In this document: in pieces, positions 42,935 through 51,461 of the stretch
How positions within the stretch are numbered: position 1 is the first letter of the stretch
Layout: each line of letters starts with the position of its first letter
Source: a candidate division Zixibacteria bacterium SM23_81
Lineage (GTDB): Bacteria; SM23-81
Assembly (NCBI GenBank): GCA_001304015.1
Contig: LJUY01000011.1
Span: forward strand, 26,652-90,651
Length of the DNA stretch: 64,000 nucleotides
Reading direction: 5' to 3'
Made by a program: the position numbers and the translations under genes
Notes under the pieces: generated by a model
Seen by the model: the letters and a program-made list of their open reading frames with translations, nothing else
Told to the model about the DNA's origin: nothing
Databases searched by the model: none

Positions 42935-45508
42935 TCACCTGACGATCACGCATTTTTTGGTGGATGTATAAGTACCGGCTGTTAGTCTATAAAAATAGAC
43001 GCCAGAGGCAACGCCCCGAGCATTCCATTCGACCATATGTAAACCGGTACCTTTCTGCTCATCAACCAATATTTCCACCAACTGACCGGCAGCATTATAG
43101 ACGGCTAGATTCACCATTCCGGCCTCAGAGATCCGAAATGTGATGGTCGTGGTCGCGTTAAAGGGATTGGGATAGTTTTGGTACAACTCATACGACGAGG
43201 GGATCGCGTGCTCATCTTTATCCACACCTGTCAGCCCCAAAAGAGGTCTTTCGTATACGCCGTTTCCGTGAGTGGCAGCCCGGAGCGTAAGACTTATGGT
43301 TGAGATGCTCAAATCCATGACGATGACCGCCTGGGGCAATCCCTCGTGAAACGACGTCCACGAATTCCCACCATCGGTTGTGACAAAAACGCCGATATCA
43401 TTGCCAACGTAGATGTGGTCCGAATAGAGCGGGTGAACGATGACGGCGGAGGTGGGCACATCGGGCAGCATGCCACCGATATCCTGCCAATGATCGCCAC
43501 CATCGGTGGATTTGAAGACATGGGAGCTGCCAAAACCCGAGAAAACAACATACACGACGGCGTCATCGGCAGGATCTACGGCTATATCGACGGGATAACG
43601 ATCTGGAAGATCTGCGGTGATGTTTTGCCACGAAGTCCCTCCATCGACCGTACGGAAAATGCCGGCGCGGGAGAAGATTGGTGCTGTCCCGGCGTACACC
43701 ACGTTGCAGCTATAGGTTGAGGCAGCTAAGGAAAGCACAGGATTGCCATCCAGTTCCTGGCCATTATTCGTTTTGAACCAGTTCCTACCGCCATCAATTG
43801 ATTTATATACATAGCTGAGCCCAGCATAACAGACTTGCGGATCATAAGAACACAGTATGAATGGCGAAACAAAATTGGCTTCACCTCCATAGGGAGGAGG
43901 CAGCTCAATCCAAGTTTCACCTCCATCGAATGATGCGTAAAGATGCCCGAGCCATTGATAGCTGCCGTACATAGTGCGAGGATTTCCGGGATGAATTGCC
44001 GTCCAGGCGCCATCCCCATAAAGAACGCGTCGCCAGGCGACTGTGCCCTCGTAAATGGCCGTGTAGTTATCCTGCAATCCTCCCATGGCCACCAGGGAAT
44101 CCGTCTGTGCTGAGGAAAATCCATTGTAGAATTGTGTTGTCTGATAACCTCCGTTGCACCCTCCGAAAGTTTCACCACCATCGATTGATCGAAAAACACC
44201 TCCGTCGGTGCCGAAATAGATCATATCAGGATTTGTGGGATGATAAGCGATAGCATGAAGATCAACGTGGATATAGTCAGGGGGACCCTCGGGGCCACCC
44301 ACGGGAGGTGTGCCATGTATGTAGGTCCAGTGCGATTTCTGCTCCAAATTGGTCCCGCCGTTGGTCGATTTCCAAAGCTCAATTCCGCCACAAATCACCT
44401 GGCTTGAGTCAACCGGGTTCACTCCCACGAAATGTGAGTACCATCCCTGATAACTGGCATAATCTATATTCGAGACGATGGTCCACGTCTCTCCGTTATC
44501 CACAGACTTGCAGAGCCAAGTGCCAGCTCCACTGGCGTATCCATTTCCAATGCTGGCGAAAAGAACATTGGGAGAAGATTCATACATCGCCAGCATGGCT
44601 TTACCACCAAAAGATACCGGCAATCCTTGATGCAGGCGAGTCCAACTATTGCCTCCGTCGGTTGTACGATAGATGCCATGGCCGGGGCTTCTCAAGTTTC
44701 CGCAGGCAATAAACACTGTGTTGGTATCTATCGGGTTGAGGACCAGATCCGTCACCATAATCGTGCTATTCACTTGTGTCCATGTGGATCCCGCATCTGT
44801 TGATTTATAAGTGCCTTCGGTGGTCCCCGCCCAAACTGTGCTTGAATTCAGGGGATTGATCTCAAGTACCTGTACGCCCCGTCTTTGGCTATAGGACCAA
44901 TCCAGGCTTTTGACCCACGTTTCTCCACCGTCGGCGGATTTGAGAATGCCGATGCCGTAGCTCCCCCGAGCGGTTCGTATGCCCAAACCGATGTCGGCAT
45001 TTTGATAACCATACACTTCTCCCGTGCCAATATAGATGGTGTTGGAATCATCCGGCGCAACGGCGATGGCGCTGACGCCGAGCACGGGAAAACCGGTGTT
45101 AACGTACTCCCATGCATTCGCACCAAGTCCAGCTGTGCGGCTTTTCCACAGCCCCCCGCTGGCAGAGCCAGCGTAAATCGTATTGGGATTTAGGGAATTA
45201 AAAGCTATGGCAACTGTACGACCGCCGATGTTGTGAGGCCCAATGGGTCGCCACGGCTGCGGGCAGGGGATTTGAGCTTGGGCGCGCTTAAAAAGCTCTC
45301 GGGAACGTTCACAGGCCTTATAATGACCGACATCTGGAATCACCGTCTGGGGATAAGCCCGCTGCGCCGTCCACAGCTCCAGGGCTTCAAGGGCGCCAGA
45401 TGTTTTGACTTCAGCTTTTTTTCGCCTCTGGAATTCGAAATACACCTCGAAAGAGATCGCAATGACCAGGAGCAAAAAGAAGATTGTAACGGGAGGTTTG
45501 ATCTTCAT
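42935..45508 (-). CDS. Secreted BNR/sortilin-type beta-propeller protein with type IX sorting domain
   Basis: An 857-residue exported protein. After an N-terminal hydrophobic segment (residues 7-25) it carries many BNR/Asp-box repeats (KSTDGGETW-like: KSADGGETWVKSL, RTTDGGNSWTRL, RSIDGGETFGG, KSTDGGDHWQDI, TTDGGNSWTSF), as in sortilin/VPS10, plant photosystem assembly factors and glycan-binding propellers. The C-terminus is a type IX sorting domain (ELYQNYPNPFNATTTITF ... ASGVYFYRLTAG). The start follows AGAGGTTGCC. It is likely cell-surface or secreted; a glycosidase role is possible but catalytic sialidase residues are not evident. Confidence 0.92.
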   Translation of the reverse strand: MKIKPPVTIFFLLLVIAISFEVYFEFQRRKKAEVKTSGALEALELWTAQRAYPQTVIPDVGHYKACERSRELFKRAQAQIPCPQPWRPIGPHNIGGRTVAIAFNSLNPNTIYAGSASGGLWKSRTAGLGANAWEYVNTGFPVLGVSAIAVAPDDSNTIYIGTGEVYGYQNADIGLGIRTARGSYGIGILKSADGGETWVKSLDWSYSQRRGVQVLEINPLNSSTVWAGTTEGTYKSTDAGSTWTQVNSTIMVTDLVLNPIDTNTVFIACGNLRSPGHGIYRTTDGGNSWTRLHQGLPVSFGGKAMLAMYESSPNVLFASIGNGYASGAGTWLCKSVDNGETWTIVSNIDYASYQGWYSHFVGVNPVDSSQVICGGIELWKSTNGGTNLEQKSHWTYIHGTPPVGGPEGPPDYIHVDLHAIAYHPTNPDMIYFGTDGGVFRSIDGGETFGGCNGGYQTTQFYNGFSSAQTDSLVAMGGLQDNYTAIYEGTVAWRRVLYGDGAWTAIHPGNPRTMYGSYQWLGHLYASFDGGETWIELPPPYGGEANFVSPFILCSYDPQVCYAGLSYVYKSIDGGRNWFKTNNGQELDGNPVLSLAASTYSCNVVYAGTAPIFSRAGIFRTVDGGTSWQNITADLPDRYPVDIAVDPADDAVVYVVFSGFGSSHVFKSTDGGDHWQDIGGMLPDVPTSAVIVHPLYSDHIYVGNDIGVFVTTDGGNSWTSFHEGLPQAVIVMDLSISTISLTLRAATHGNGVYERPLLGLTGVDKDEHAIPSSYELYQNYPNPFNATTTITFRISEAGMVNLAVYNAAGQLVEILVDEQKGTGLHMVEWNARGVASGVYFYRLTAGTYTSTKKCVIVR

Positions 45509-45590
45509 GGCAACCTCTTCTGTATCAAATGCATCTCATAACAAACCAGATCCGTGTTCTGGGGCAGATCTACCAGAAGGTATTCTTCGA

Positions 45591-46772
45591 TCACTGGCAA
45601 GCGGTGTGTTCCGATGTGACCTGGATATTTCGTTTTCCAAGTTCCTGCGCAAAGGCTTTATAGGGGATGTCGTTGACGGGAGAAAGCACCCCACGCTTGG
45701 CGATTTTACCGTTTCCAATCATCAGGGCGCCTATGCTGGCCGTATAGCCCACCGTTCTACTCATACTCGTGAAACCAGTTTTGAGATCGCGCCTGTCAAT
45801 CACCTGATAGACCGCTCGTGTATGTTTCCCGTCTTTCCTGCCCCTCACCTCTACCCGAACGACCACGACATCCCGCTCAAGGGGCCCATACTGAATGTGA
45901 GGCTCTATGGCGGCCGCGAGAAATCGCCTTCGATCCACTGCCACACCATTCACAATCACCGGCTCGTCGTCAAGAAGATGAAGGCCCACAATCGTCTTCC
46001 AAAAGGCACAGTGGCCGGGCCATCGTAAGGAGTACCGTCCCATGTGACGCAGTCCGGATTGTTCGATTCCCAGCAAATTGGCATACTTCAAAGCGTCGCC
46101 GTTTGGAATAGCCTCCAGCTTCCCCAAACCCTCGATTTCAATCTCGTGGATGTTTTCGGGAGAGAACATCTGGGACTCTTTGACATCGACGGTTTTCCCA
46201 TTCCGAATCACTCGTCCGGCGCGCCGGTAGGATTTTAATACTCCTTCAAATGTCCAGGTCACCTTGTACTTGATGGGGTTGTCGGCTGCATCGGGCTCGG
46301 GAAAACCTGCACCATAGCTAAATATCTCCTCAACGATGTCCAGCGAGCGGACTGCCTCGCCCAACAGCACCAGATCGATCCCCGGATCCATGCCAAATTC
46401 GGGAAGAATGGTGACGTTTCTTGTCTCAGCCATTTCCGCCAGGTTCTTCACCTGCGGCCCGGCGTAAAATGCGTTTACCAGGTGAATTTGGCGCTCCACA
46501 GCGACCGCAGCCACAGTGCCGCAAAAAACCGAAGGCAACAAATCGATGACCACATCCGGCCCCTGCTCCATCAGGCGGCTTATGCTTTTCGGGCTCTGGG
46601 CATCGACAGATTCACACCGCACCTTGCGCCCATATCCTCTTTCTTCAACATGGGCTATGAGTGCCTTAAGATCCCTATCCGCCGCGATGACTTCTGATAC
46701 CTGTTCACTTTGCAGGAGGTCGTGCAGGGCCGCTTTCCCCTGCATGCCCACGCCCAAAAGGAGCACTTTCAT
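45591..46772 (-). CDS. Saccharopine dehydrogenase-family protein
   Basis: A 393-residue NAD(P)-binding oxidoreductase. It has a Rossmann start MKVLLLGVGMQGKAALHDLL, DVVIDLLPSVFCG, GMDPGIDLVLLGEAV, and GYTASIGALMIGNGKI near the end, as in the Lys9/saccharopine reductase family that interconverts saccharopine with glutamate and aminoadipate semialdehyde. The start follows GGGAAAGTAGCTT. It stands alone, followed by the type IX-secreted protein and preceded by a repeat-rich gap. Family members also make carboxyspermidine and other opines, so the exact substrate is open. Confidence 0.9.
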   Translation of the reverse strand: MKVLLLGVGMQGKAALHDLLQSEQVSEVIAADRDLKALIAHVEERGYGRKVRCESVDAQSPKSISRLMEQGPDVVIDLLPSVFCGTVAAVAVERQIHLVNAFYAGPQVKNLAEMAETRNVTILPEFGMDPGIDLVLLGEAVRSLDIVEEIFSYGAGFPEPDAADNPIKYKVTWTFEGVLKSYRRAGRVIRNGKTVDVKESQMFSPENIHEIEIEGLGKLEAIPNGDALKYANLLGIEQSGLRHMGRYSLRWPGHCAFWKTIVGLHLLDDEPVIVNGVAVDRRRFLAAAIEPHIQYGPLERDVVVVRVEVRGRKDGKHTRAVYQVIDRRDLKTGFTSMSRTVGYTASIGALMIGNGKIAKRGVLSPVNDIPYKAFAQELGKRNIQVTSEHTACQ

Positions 46773-46814
46773 AAGCTACTTTCCCAAAGGAATCGGGACC
46801 TGGGATCCGGGGTC

Positions 46815-47141
46815 CGGGAATAGTGAAAAACCGAGACTAGAGATTCAAGATTCGAGAATCGTGATTCGAGATTCGTAAAAAATCGAGACTAGAGACTGGA
46901 AACTAGCGACTTGTGAAAAGAAAGACCGGTCCTGGATACTGGATGCAAGATACTAGATACTGGATAAAGGCTACACGAACAGAATTTCTTTTCCAGCTTC
47001 CAGTGTCCAGCCTTTAGTTTCTATACCAGCTTCCACAACCATAAACCAGCTTCCAGCTTCTACTTGCTGCCACCTACATCCTGCCTACTGCTTACTGCCT
47101 ACTGCTTACCACCAACTACTGCACAACACCACCCCTCACCC
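46815..47141. repeat. Intergenic micro-repeat tract
   Basis: This gap has no gene but consists of successive blocks of short repeated words: GATTCGAGATTCG and CGAGACTAGAGA (46830-46915), GGATACTGGATGC and GATACTAGATACTGG (46935-46970), CCAGCTTCCAG (46998-47065), and CTACTGCTTACTGCC (47090-47112). Each block drifts gradually in sequence. The first block matches the word type at 3.2, 5.6, 27.1 and 49.1 kb. Not CRISPR: no constant repeat and spacer lengths. Confidence 0.65.
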
Positions 47142-47160
47142 GGGCGAGGAAACCTCGCCC
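47142..47160. repeat. Perfect GGGCGAGG hairpin adjoining a stop codon
   Basis: GGGCGAGG, three A, CCTCGCCC: an 8-bp perfect stem with a 3-base loop. On the minus strand it starts directly at the TAG stop of the 94-residue protein gene (TAGGGGCGAGG). No T-run follows, so it is not a standard intrinsic terminator; it resembles a dispersed palindromic repeat. Confidence 0.7.
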
Positions 47161-47445
47161 CTACAATTTCATTATATTGCCATTGCTATTGCTATTGTCA
47201 TTTGCGTCACCAGAATCCTGCTCTTTTTGCTTTTTACCCGAACGTTCTTCCACGATGACCTGGGCAGCTTTTTGGCGATCTTTATTGTAAAATTCGAAGG
47301 TAGATCCAAAGAGGACAGATGTCAGGCTGCCGCCACGTTTTCTTAAGCGGGACGATATTCTTACAAACAAAATCAGGACGAGTAGAATAAGAAATCCGGG
47401 CAAGAACAAGTTGATAATTTCATCGGAGATCAGCATCGTGGACAT
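47161..47445 (-). CDS. Single-pass membrane protein with repeat-derived tail, unknown
   Basis: A 94-residue protein with one transmembrane segment (IINLFLPGFLILLVLILFV) followed by a basic stretch (RISSRLRKRGG) that orients the C-terminus to the cytoplasm. I do not recognise a family. The last ~13 residues (DANDNSNSNGNIMKL) are encoded by AATAGC/AATGGC words identical in kind to the intergenic micro-repeat, and the stop codon is part of the hairpin that follows. The start MSTMLISDEI follows GAAGTGACC; an open frame 30 codons longer exists upstream. Confidence 0.6.
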   Translation of the reverse strand: MSTMLISDEIINLFLPGFLILLVLILFVRISSRLRKRGGSLTSVLFGSTFEFYNKDRQKAAQVIVEERSGKKQKEQDSGDANDNSNSNGNIMKL

Positions 47446-47607
47446 GGTCACTTCGTTTTTAATGTGAAATGAATCTTTTCCCAATTTTCTTGTTGGCTCT
47501 TGTATTGGTTCAGACTTTCGAAGGCAGATTTTCAATTTTCTTGAGACAGCAGTACAATTTCAAAGTTGCGACGCCATTGACCGCTTCGAAGACCTGTATC
47601 AGGCAGC

Positions 47608-49032
47608 TCACCTGGTCATAATTTCGAAGGCTTTCTCCTGAATCAGTTCCCAGGCTTGATAAACATGTTTCTCCGTCACATTCGTCTGGCCGGTGACGAA
47701 TCTGATGGTATACATCCCCCTCACCTTAGTGTGGGTGAGGTACAGTTTGCCGGTCAGGTTGAGTCTATGCAAAAGTTTTTCATTCAACAAGTCGATCTCA
47801 GCATCGTCTAAACCCTCGGGTCTAAATCGAAAACAGACCACGTTCAATGAAAGGGGAGCGGTCAATTCGAAATGATCATGATCGGATATGCTCCGGGCGA
47901 AATCCTTGGCCAATTGGATATGGTATCTGATTTTCTCCCTGATGCCCTCGACCCCGAAATTCCTGATCACAAACCACAACTTCAGCGCTCTGAAACGCCT
48001 TCCCAAAGGGATACCCCAATCACGATAGTTGTTCACCTGGCCCTGGGATCTGGTCTTAAGGTACTCAGGCAGGATCTCAAAGGTTCGAATTAAGGCACCC
48101 TTGTCCTTGACAAAGTAGGCGGAGCAATCGAAATTCGTGAACATCCATTTGTGGGGATTGAACACAAAGCTATCGACCCGATCTATGCCCTCTATCATCC
48201 ACCGATATTCCGGCAGGACCAGGGCCGTTCCGGCATAGGCGGCGTCGACGTGCAGCCAGATGCCGTATTGGCTGCAAATCTTGGAAATCTCATCCAGAGG
48301 GTCAATTGCCGCGGTGCCCGTGGTGCCTATTGTGGCGATGACACAGACTGGCTTTTTCCCGTTGGAGATATCGTTGGCGATGGCCTCTTTTAACCTGTCC
48401 GGCCTGAGACGTAGTTTTTCATCCACCTCAATTTTGACCAGATTCCGTCTGCCGAATCCTGCTATTTTCACGGCCTTCTCAATGGAAGAATGGGTCTCGG
48501 TCGAGCAATACACTCTCAAATTCTGAAAGCCTTCAAACCCAGTCTCGTTAATACGAAAATCCGAGAATTTCTCCCTGGCCGTTAGTATGGCGCACAGAGT
48601 GGCAGAAGAGGCGCTATCTTGAATAACACCCTCAAAATGCTCGGGAAGTCCGATCATTCTCTTGGCCCAGTTCAGAGCCTTTTCCTCTAGCTCGGCCGCC
48701 GCCGGGGAGGTCTCCCAGATCATGCATTGAAGGCCCAAAGCAGCGGTGAGCATCTCGGCTAAGATAGAAGGATAACTTGAATTGGCGGGGAAAAAGGCGA
48801 AAAAATTGGGGCTCTGCCAATGGGTAATGCCGGGAAGGATGATCTTCTGAAAATCCTCCATAATCTCGTCTATGGATTCACCATCAGATGGAGCGTCTGC
48901 CGGCAACTGGTCATAGATCTCTCTGGGCCCTACGGTCGATTTGACGGGGTATTTTTCCACCTCTGCACAGTAGTCGGCCATCCAATCGACCATCTGATGA
49001 GCGTATTTTCTAAATTCATATAAATTTATCAT
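47608..49032 (-). CDS. PLP-dependent aromatic-L-amino-acid decarboxylase
   Basis: A 474-residue group II decarboxylase. Conserved blocks: PGITHWQSPNFFAFFPANSS, QDSASSATLCAILTARE, STETHSSIEKA, HVDAAYAGTALVLPE (261-275, PLP-contacting Asp) and NPHKWMFTNFDCSAYFVKD with the PLP Lys295. This matches tryptophan/tyrosine/DOPA decarboxylases producing arylamines. The start MINLYEFRKYAHQM follows AAGG at a long distance; twelve in-frame codons precede it. A gene for a tryptophan synthase beta-like enzyme is nearby (50.1 kb), but no direct link is shown. Confidence 0.94.
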   Translation of the reverse strand: MINLYEFRKYAHQMVDWMADYCAEVEKYPVKSTVGPREIYDQLPADAPSDGESIDEIMEDFQKIILPGITHWQSPNFFAFFPANSSYPSILAEMLTAALGLQCMIWETSPAAAELEEKALNWAKRMIGLPEHFEGVIQDSASSATLCAILTAREKFSDFRINETGFEGFQNLRVYCSTETHSSIEKAVKIAGFGRRNLVKIEVDEKLRLRPDRLKEAIANDISNGKKPVCVIATIGTTGTAAIDPLDEISKICSQYGIWLHVDAAYAGTALVLPEYRWMIEGIDRVDSFVFNPHKWMFTNFDCSAYFVKDKGALIRTFEILPEYLKTRSQGQVNNYRDWGIPLGRRFRALKLWFVIRNFGVEGIREKIRYHIQLAKDFARSISDHDHFELTAPLSLNVVCFRFRPEGLDDAEIDLLNEKLLHRLNLTGKLYLTHTKVRGMYTIRFVTGQTNVTEKHVYQAWELIQEKAFEIMTR

Positions 49033-49110
49033 GTTGAAACAGCCTTCTACTAGGTGAGAAAGTGACATTGGACATCATATGAATCCAAATAGTCATTGGA
49101 TTATCTTGAC

Positions 49111-49157
49111 TCGAATCACGAATCTCGAGTCTCGTTACGAGCTTCGAAACCGCCAAA
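49111..49157 (-). repeat. 47-bp dispersed repeat, copy B
   Basis: Exact reverse complement of 27139-27185 over 47 bases, containing CGAATCTCGAGTCTCGTTACG-type words. It lies in the 136-base gap between the DUF6498-like gene and the decarboxylase gene. Outside the 47 bases the flanks differ, apart from a short ATTCACGACTC tail of the same word type. No target-site duplication or ORF is visible. Confidence 0.9.
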
Positions 49158-49168
49158 CGATTCACGAC

Positions 49169-49948
49169 TCATCTGTCCAAAGGGGGGTCCTGCTCCTCCG
49201 GTCCTGTCCGCAGAGGCAGGAATCTCTTCGGGGTGGAACTGGTGCCTTTCCGACCCCCTTTTCTGGATTCATAAAATCGTTGCATCCGCTTTCTCATACT
49301 CGAGATGCGCTGTTGATGCTCACGTTTATGAGAGAACAGATCGACGACGATCTTGATGAGCACCAGTAAGAGAATTCCCACCGGAGGCGCGTTGATATGC
49401 AGGAGTAAAAACCCGCCGAAGATGATGAAGATGTGAAGAACAACGACTCTCTTATAGGGGCCGAACATCAACTCGCCCATGAGCAACCTGTCGCGCTCAC
49501 CACCACGGAGATAGTTCCAGACGAAGGAGAAGCCATGGCTGGCGCCGAGAAACACAGCGGCATAGGCCAGATGGTATTGAGAGATGATGCCCAGCACCGT
49601 GGGGATATCGATGCCCAGCCCACCATATCTGCCGATCATGTGAATCACAAAGATGCCGTGAACGGTCACAAATCCGCCGTAGTGAACGCAGAAGAAGGGA
49701 ATCATGAAGATTTTCTGAAACAGCTTTATCGGTTCCTTGGAGCGGCTGAAAATCATCTTGAGCACATTAAAGCCGCCGATGATCACGTTCTCCAGCCAGA
49801 ACAGGAAGACCAGCGGAAAGACCTGCCAGTCAAAGAACAGTACCCCAAATATCGGCACCAGGTTGGCCAGCACTAAGGCGCGACCACTCGGCGTGAGCCA
49901 GGGTATGGATGGCTCGCGTTTTCTTCGCTCGTTACCCAATAACCTCAT
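49169..49948 (-). CDS. DUF6498-like multipass membrane protein
   Basis: A 259-residue protein with six or so transmembrane segments, including LVLANLVPIFGVLFFDW, VFLFWLENVIIGGFNVLKM, a His-containing IPFFCVHYGGFVTVHGIFVIHM and HGFSFVWNYL, followed by a charged Arg-rich C-terminal tail. The wording matches the DUF6498 family, whose function is not known; the repeated membrane His residues suggest metal or haem binding. The start MRLLGNERRK follows CAGGAGAGA. The C-terminal tail approaches the repeat copy at 49.1 kb, which may limit its conservation. Confidence 0.85.
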   Translation of the reverse strand: MRLLGNERRKREPSIPWLTPSGRALVLANLVPIFGVLFFDWQVFPLVFLFWLENVIIGGFNVLKMIFSRSKEPIKLFQKIFMIPFFCVHYGGFVTVHGIFVIHMIGRYGGLGIDIPTVLGIISQYHLAYAAVFLGASHGFSFVWNYLRGGERDRLLMGELMFGPYKRVVVLHIFIIFGGFLLLHINAPPVGILLLVLIKIVVDLFSHKREHQQRISSMRKRMQRFYESRKGGRKGTSSTPKRFLPLRTGPEEQDPPLDR

Positions 49949-50096
49949 TCTCTCCTGTTCTTAGGACCACATTCCCGGCCACCCCAGCCCCCTCACCACC
50001 CTTCAATCACGCCCCACCACACAGTCACATCGTGATTTACCCTCTTTCGCTATTCCATCACTCGCTCTCTGTTGGAATGGTTCCTCCTATTTTGAC

Positions 50097-51389
50097 TCAT
50101 TTCAAACCCAACACCGCTCGATACCCGGGTATATCCAAGAAACCATGGCCACTGACGTTAAAGGCGATGACCTTCTTTTCGCCAGCCTCCTTACATTTTA
50201 TGGCCTCTTCGATGGCGCAACATATCGAATAAGCCGATTCTGGGGCTGGTAACCATCCTTCCGTTTCCATAAAGATCTTCGCATTTTCAAACACGTGCTT
50301 TTCATCCCTGGGATAGGCGATGGTATCGATGTAACCTTTATTCCTCAGCAAGCTGATGATCGGCGAACAGCCATGGTAGCGCAACCCATCGCCCTTGATG
50401 GGAGCCATGTCAACCTTATGTCCCAGCGTATACATCATTAACATGGGCGTCATCTCTGCGTAGTCGGCGAAGTCGTATTCATAGCTACCTTGCAGGTTAG
50501 GTGCCACTTGGCTCTGAGCGGTGATGAATTGAATTTTCTTTCCCTTCTTCAACACATCGCCGACAAAGGGCAGTGCAAATCCGCCAAAATTCGAACCACC
50601 CCCAAGGCATGATATCACTATATCTGGGTAGTCGTCGAAGATTTCAAACTGCCCCTGGCTCTCCAGGCCTATTATTGTTTGATGCATGAGGACATGGTTT
50701 AGAACCGAGCCCAAACAATAGGTTGCCTTTGGGTCTTTTTGAGAATCCTCCAAACCCTCAGAGATGGCAATACCGAGAGAACCGACATGTTCCGGATCTT
50801 TTTCATACAGCACTTTGCCGAATTCGGTCATTGGACTTGGTGAGGCATAGACATCTGCGCCCATCATCTTCATAAAAGACAATCGATCATTCTTCCAGTT
50901 ATAGACACTGCGCACCCAGAATACCGTGCATTTCAGTCCGGTCACAGCGGCCGCATAGGAAAGCGCCGTTCCCCACTGCCCCGCCCCAGTTTCTGTGGTC
51001 ACCCTTTCAAAGCCCTGCTTTTTGGCATACCAGCATTGCGCCAGAGCAGTATTGACCTTGTGGCTACCCGTGGGGCTGAAGAATTCGCTTTTGTAATACA
51101 GCCTCGCCGGCGTATCAAGCCTTTTCTCAAGATTTGTTGCTCTAAATAGCGGTCTCGGCCTACCCGCCTTGGAATAAAGATCCATGATGCCGCCGGGAAT
51201 GTCTATCCAATTTTCCTGAGAGAATTCCTGCTTAAGGCATTCACCGACCATGAGATTTGGCAAATTCTGGATGCGCGAAGGACCGTCCTCCGGGTCCTTT
51301 GGCGGTGGCAACGGCTCTGGCAAATCGGGCAAGATGTTATACCACTGGGTTGGCACTTCATCGAATTTCAAATTCACCATGTTTTTCAT
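50097..51389 (-). CDS. trpB: TrpB2-type tryptophan synthase beta-like protein
   Basis: A 430-residue PLP enzyme of the TrpB2 group: long N-terminus (WYNILPDLPEPLPPPKDP), FFSPTGSHKVNTALAQ with PLP Lys111, TETGAGQWGTALSYAAA, the phosphate loop CLGGGSNFGG and NVSGHGFLDIPGY near the end. Members condense indole with serine to tryptophan without strict need of TrpA, and often act in indole salvage. No trpA or other trp gene is next to it, which fits TrpB2. The start MKNMVNLKF has GAGGGGGGCAG upstream. Its position near the M48 peptidase group looks incidental. Confidence 0.94.
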   Translation of the reverse strand: MKNMVNLKFDEVPTQWYNILPDLPEPLPPPKDPEDGPSRIQNLPNLMVGECLKQEFSQENWIDIPGGIMDLYSKAGRPRPLFRATNLEKRLDTPARLYYKSEFFSPTGSHKVNTALAQCWYAKKQGFERVTTETGAGQWGTALSYAAAVTGLKCTVFWVRSVYNWKNDRLSFMKMMGADVYASPSPMTEFGKVLYEKDPEHVGSLGIAISEGLEDSQKDPKATYCLGSVLNHVLMHQTIIGLESQGQFEIFDDYPDIVISCLGGGSNFGGFALPFVGDVLKKGKKIQFITAQSQVAPNLQGSYEYDFADYAEMTPMLMMYTLGHKVDMAPIKGDGLRYHGCSPIISLLRNKGYIDTIAYPRDEKHVFENAKIFMETEGWLPAPESAYSICCAIEEAIKCKEAGEKKVIAFNVSGHGFLDIPGYRAVLGLK

Positions 51390-51461
51390 CTGCCCCCCTC
51401 TTTCTTTAAATAAGTGAAAATTCTTCACGCGGCCTAAGACTTTAAGAACGACATGGTGGGC

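Noticed and set aside
46815-47141. Possible CRISPR array
   Set aside because: Words are 8-16 bases, drift continuously and have no constant repeat/spacer spacing; no cas gene is present.
47142-47160. Hairpin as an intrinsic terminator
   Set aside because: No T-run follows the stem on either strand, and the stem begins at the stop codon itself.
27139-49157. The 47-bp inverted pair as ends of a 22-kb composite transposon
   Set aside because: No transposase or integrase lies between them, genes inside are of ordinary type, and no target duplication is visible. A third, diverged copy at 5.6 kb also argues for a dispersed family.
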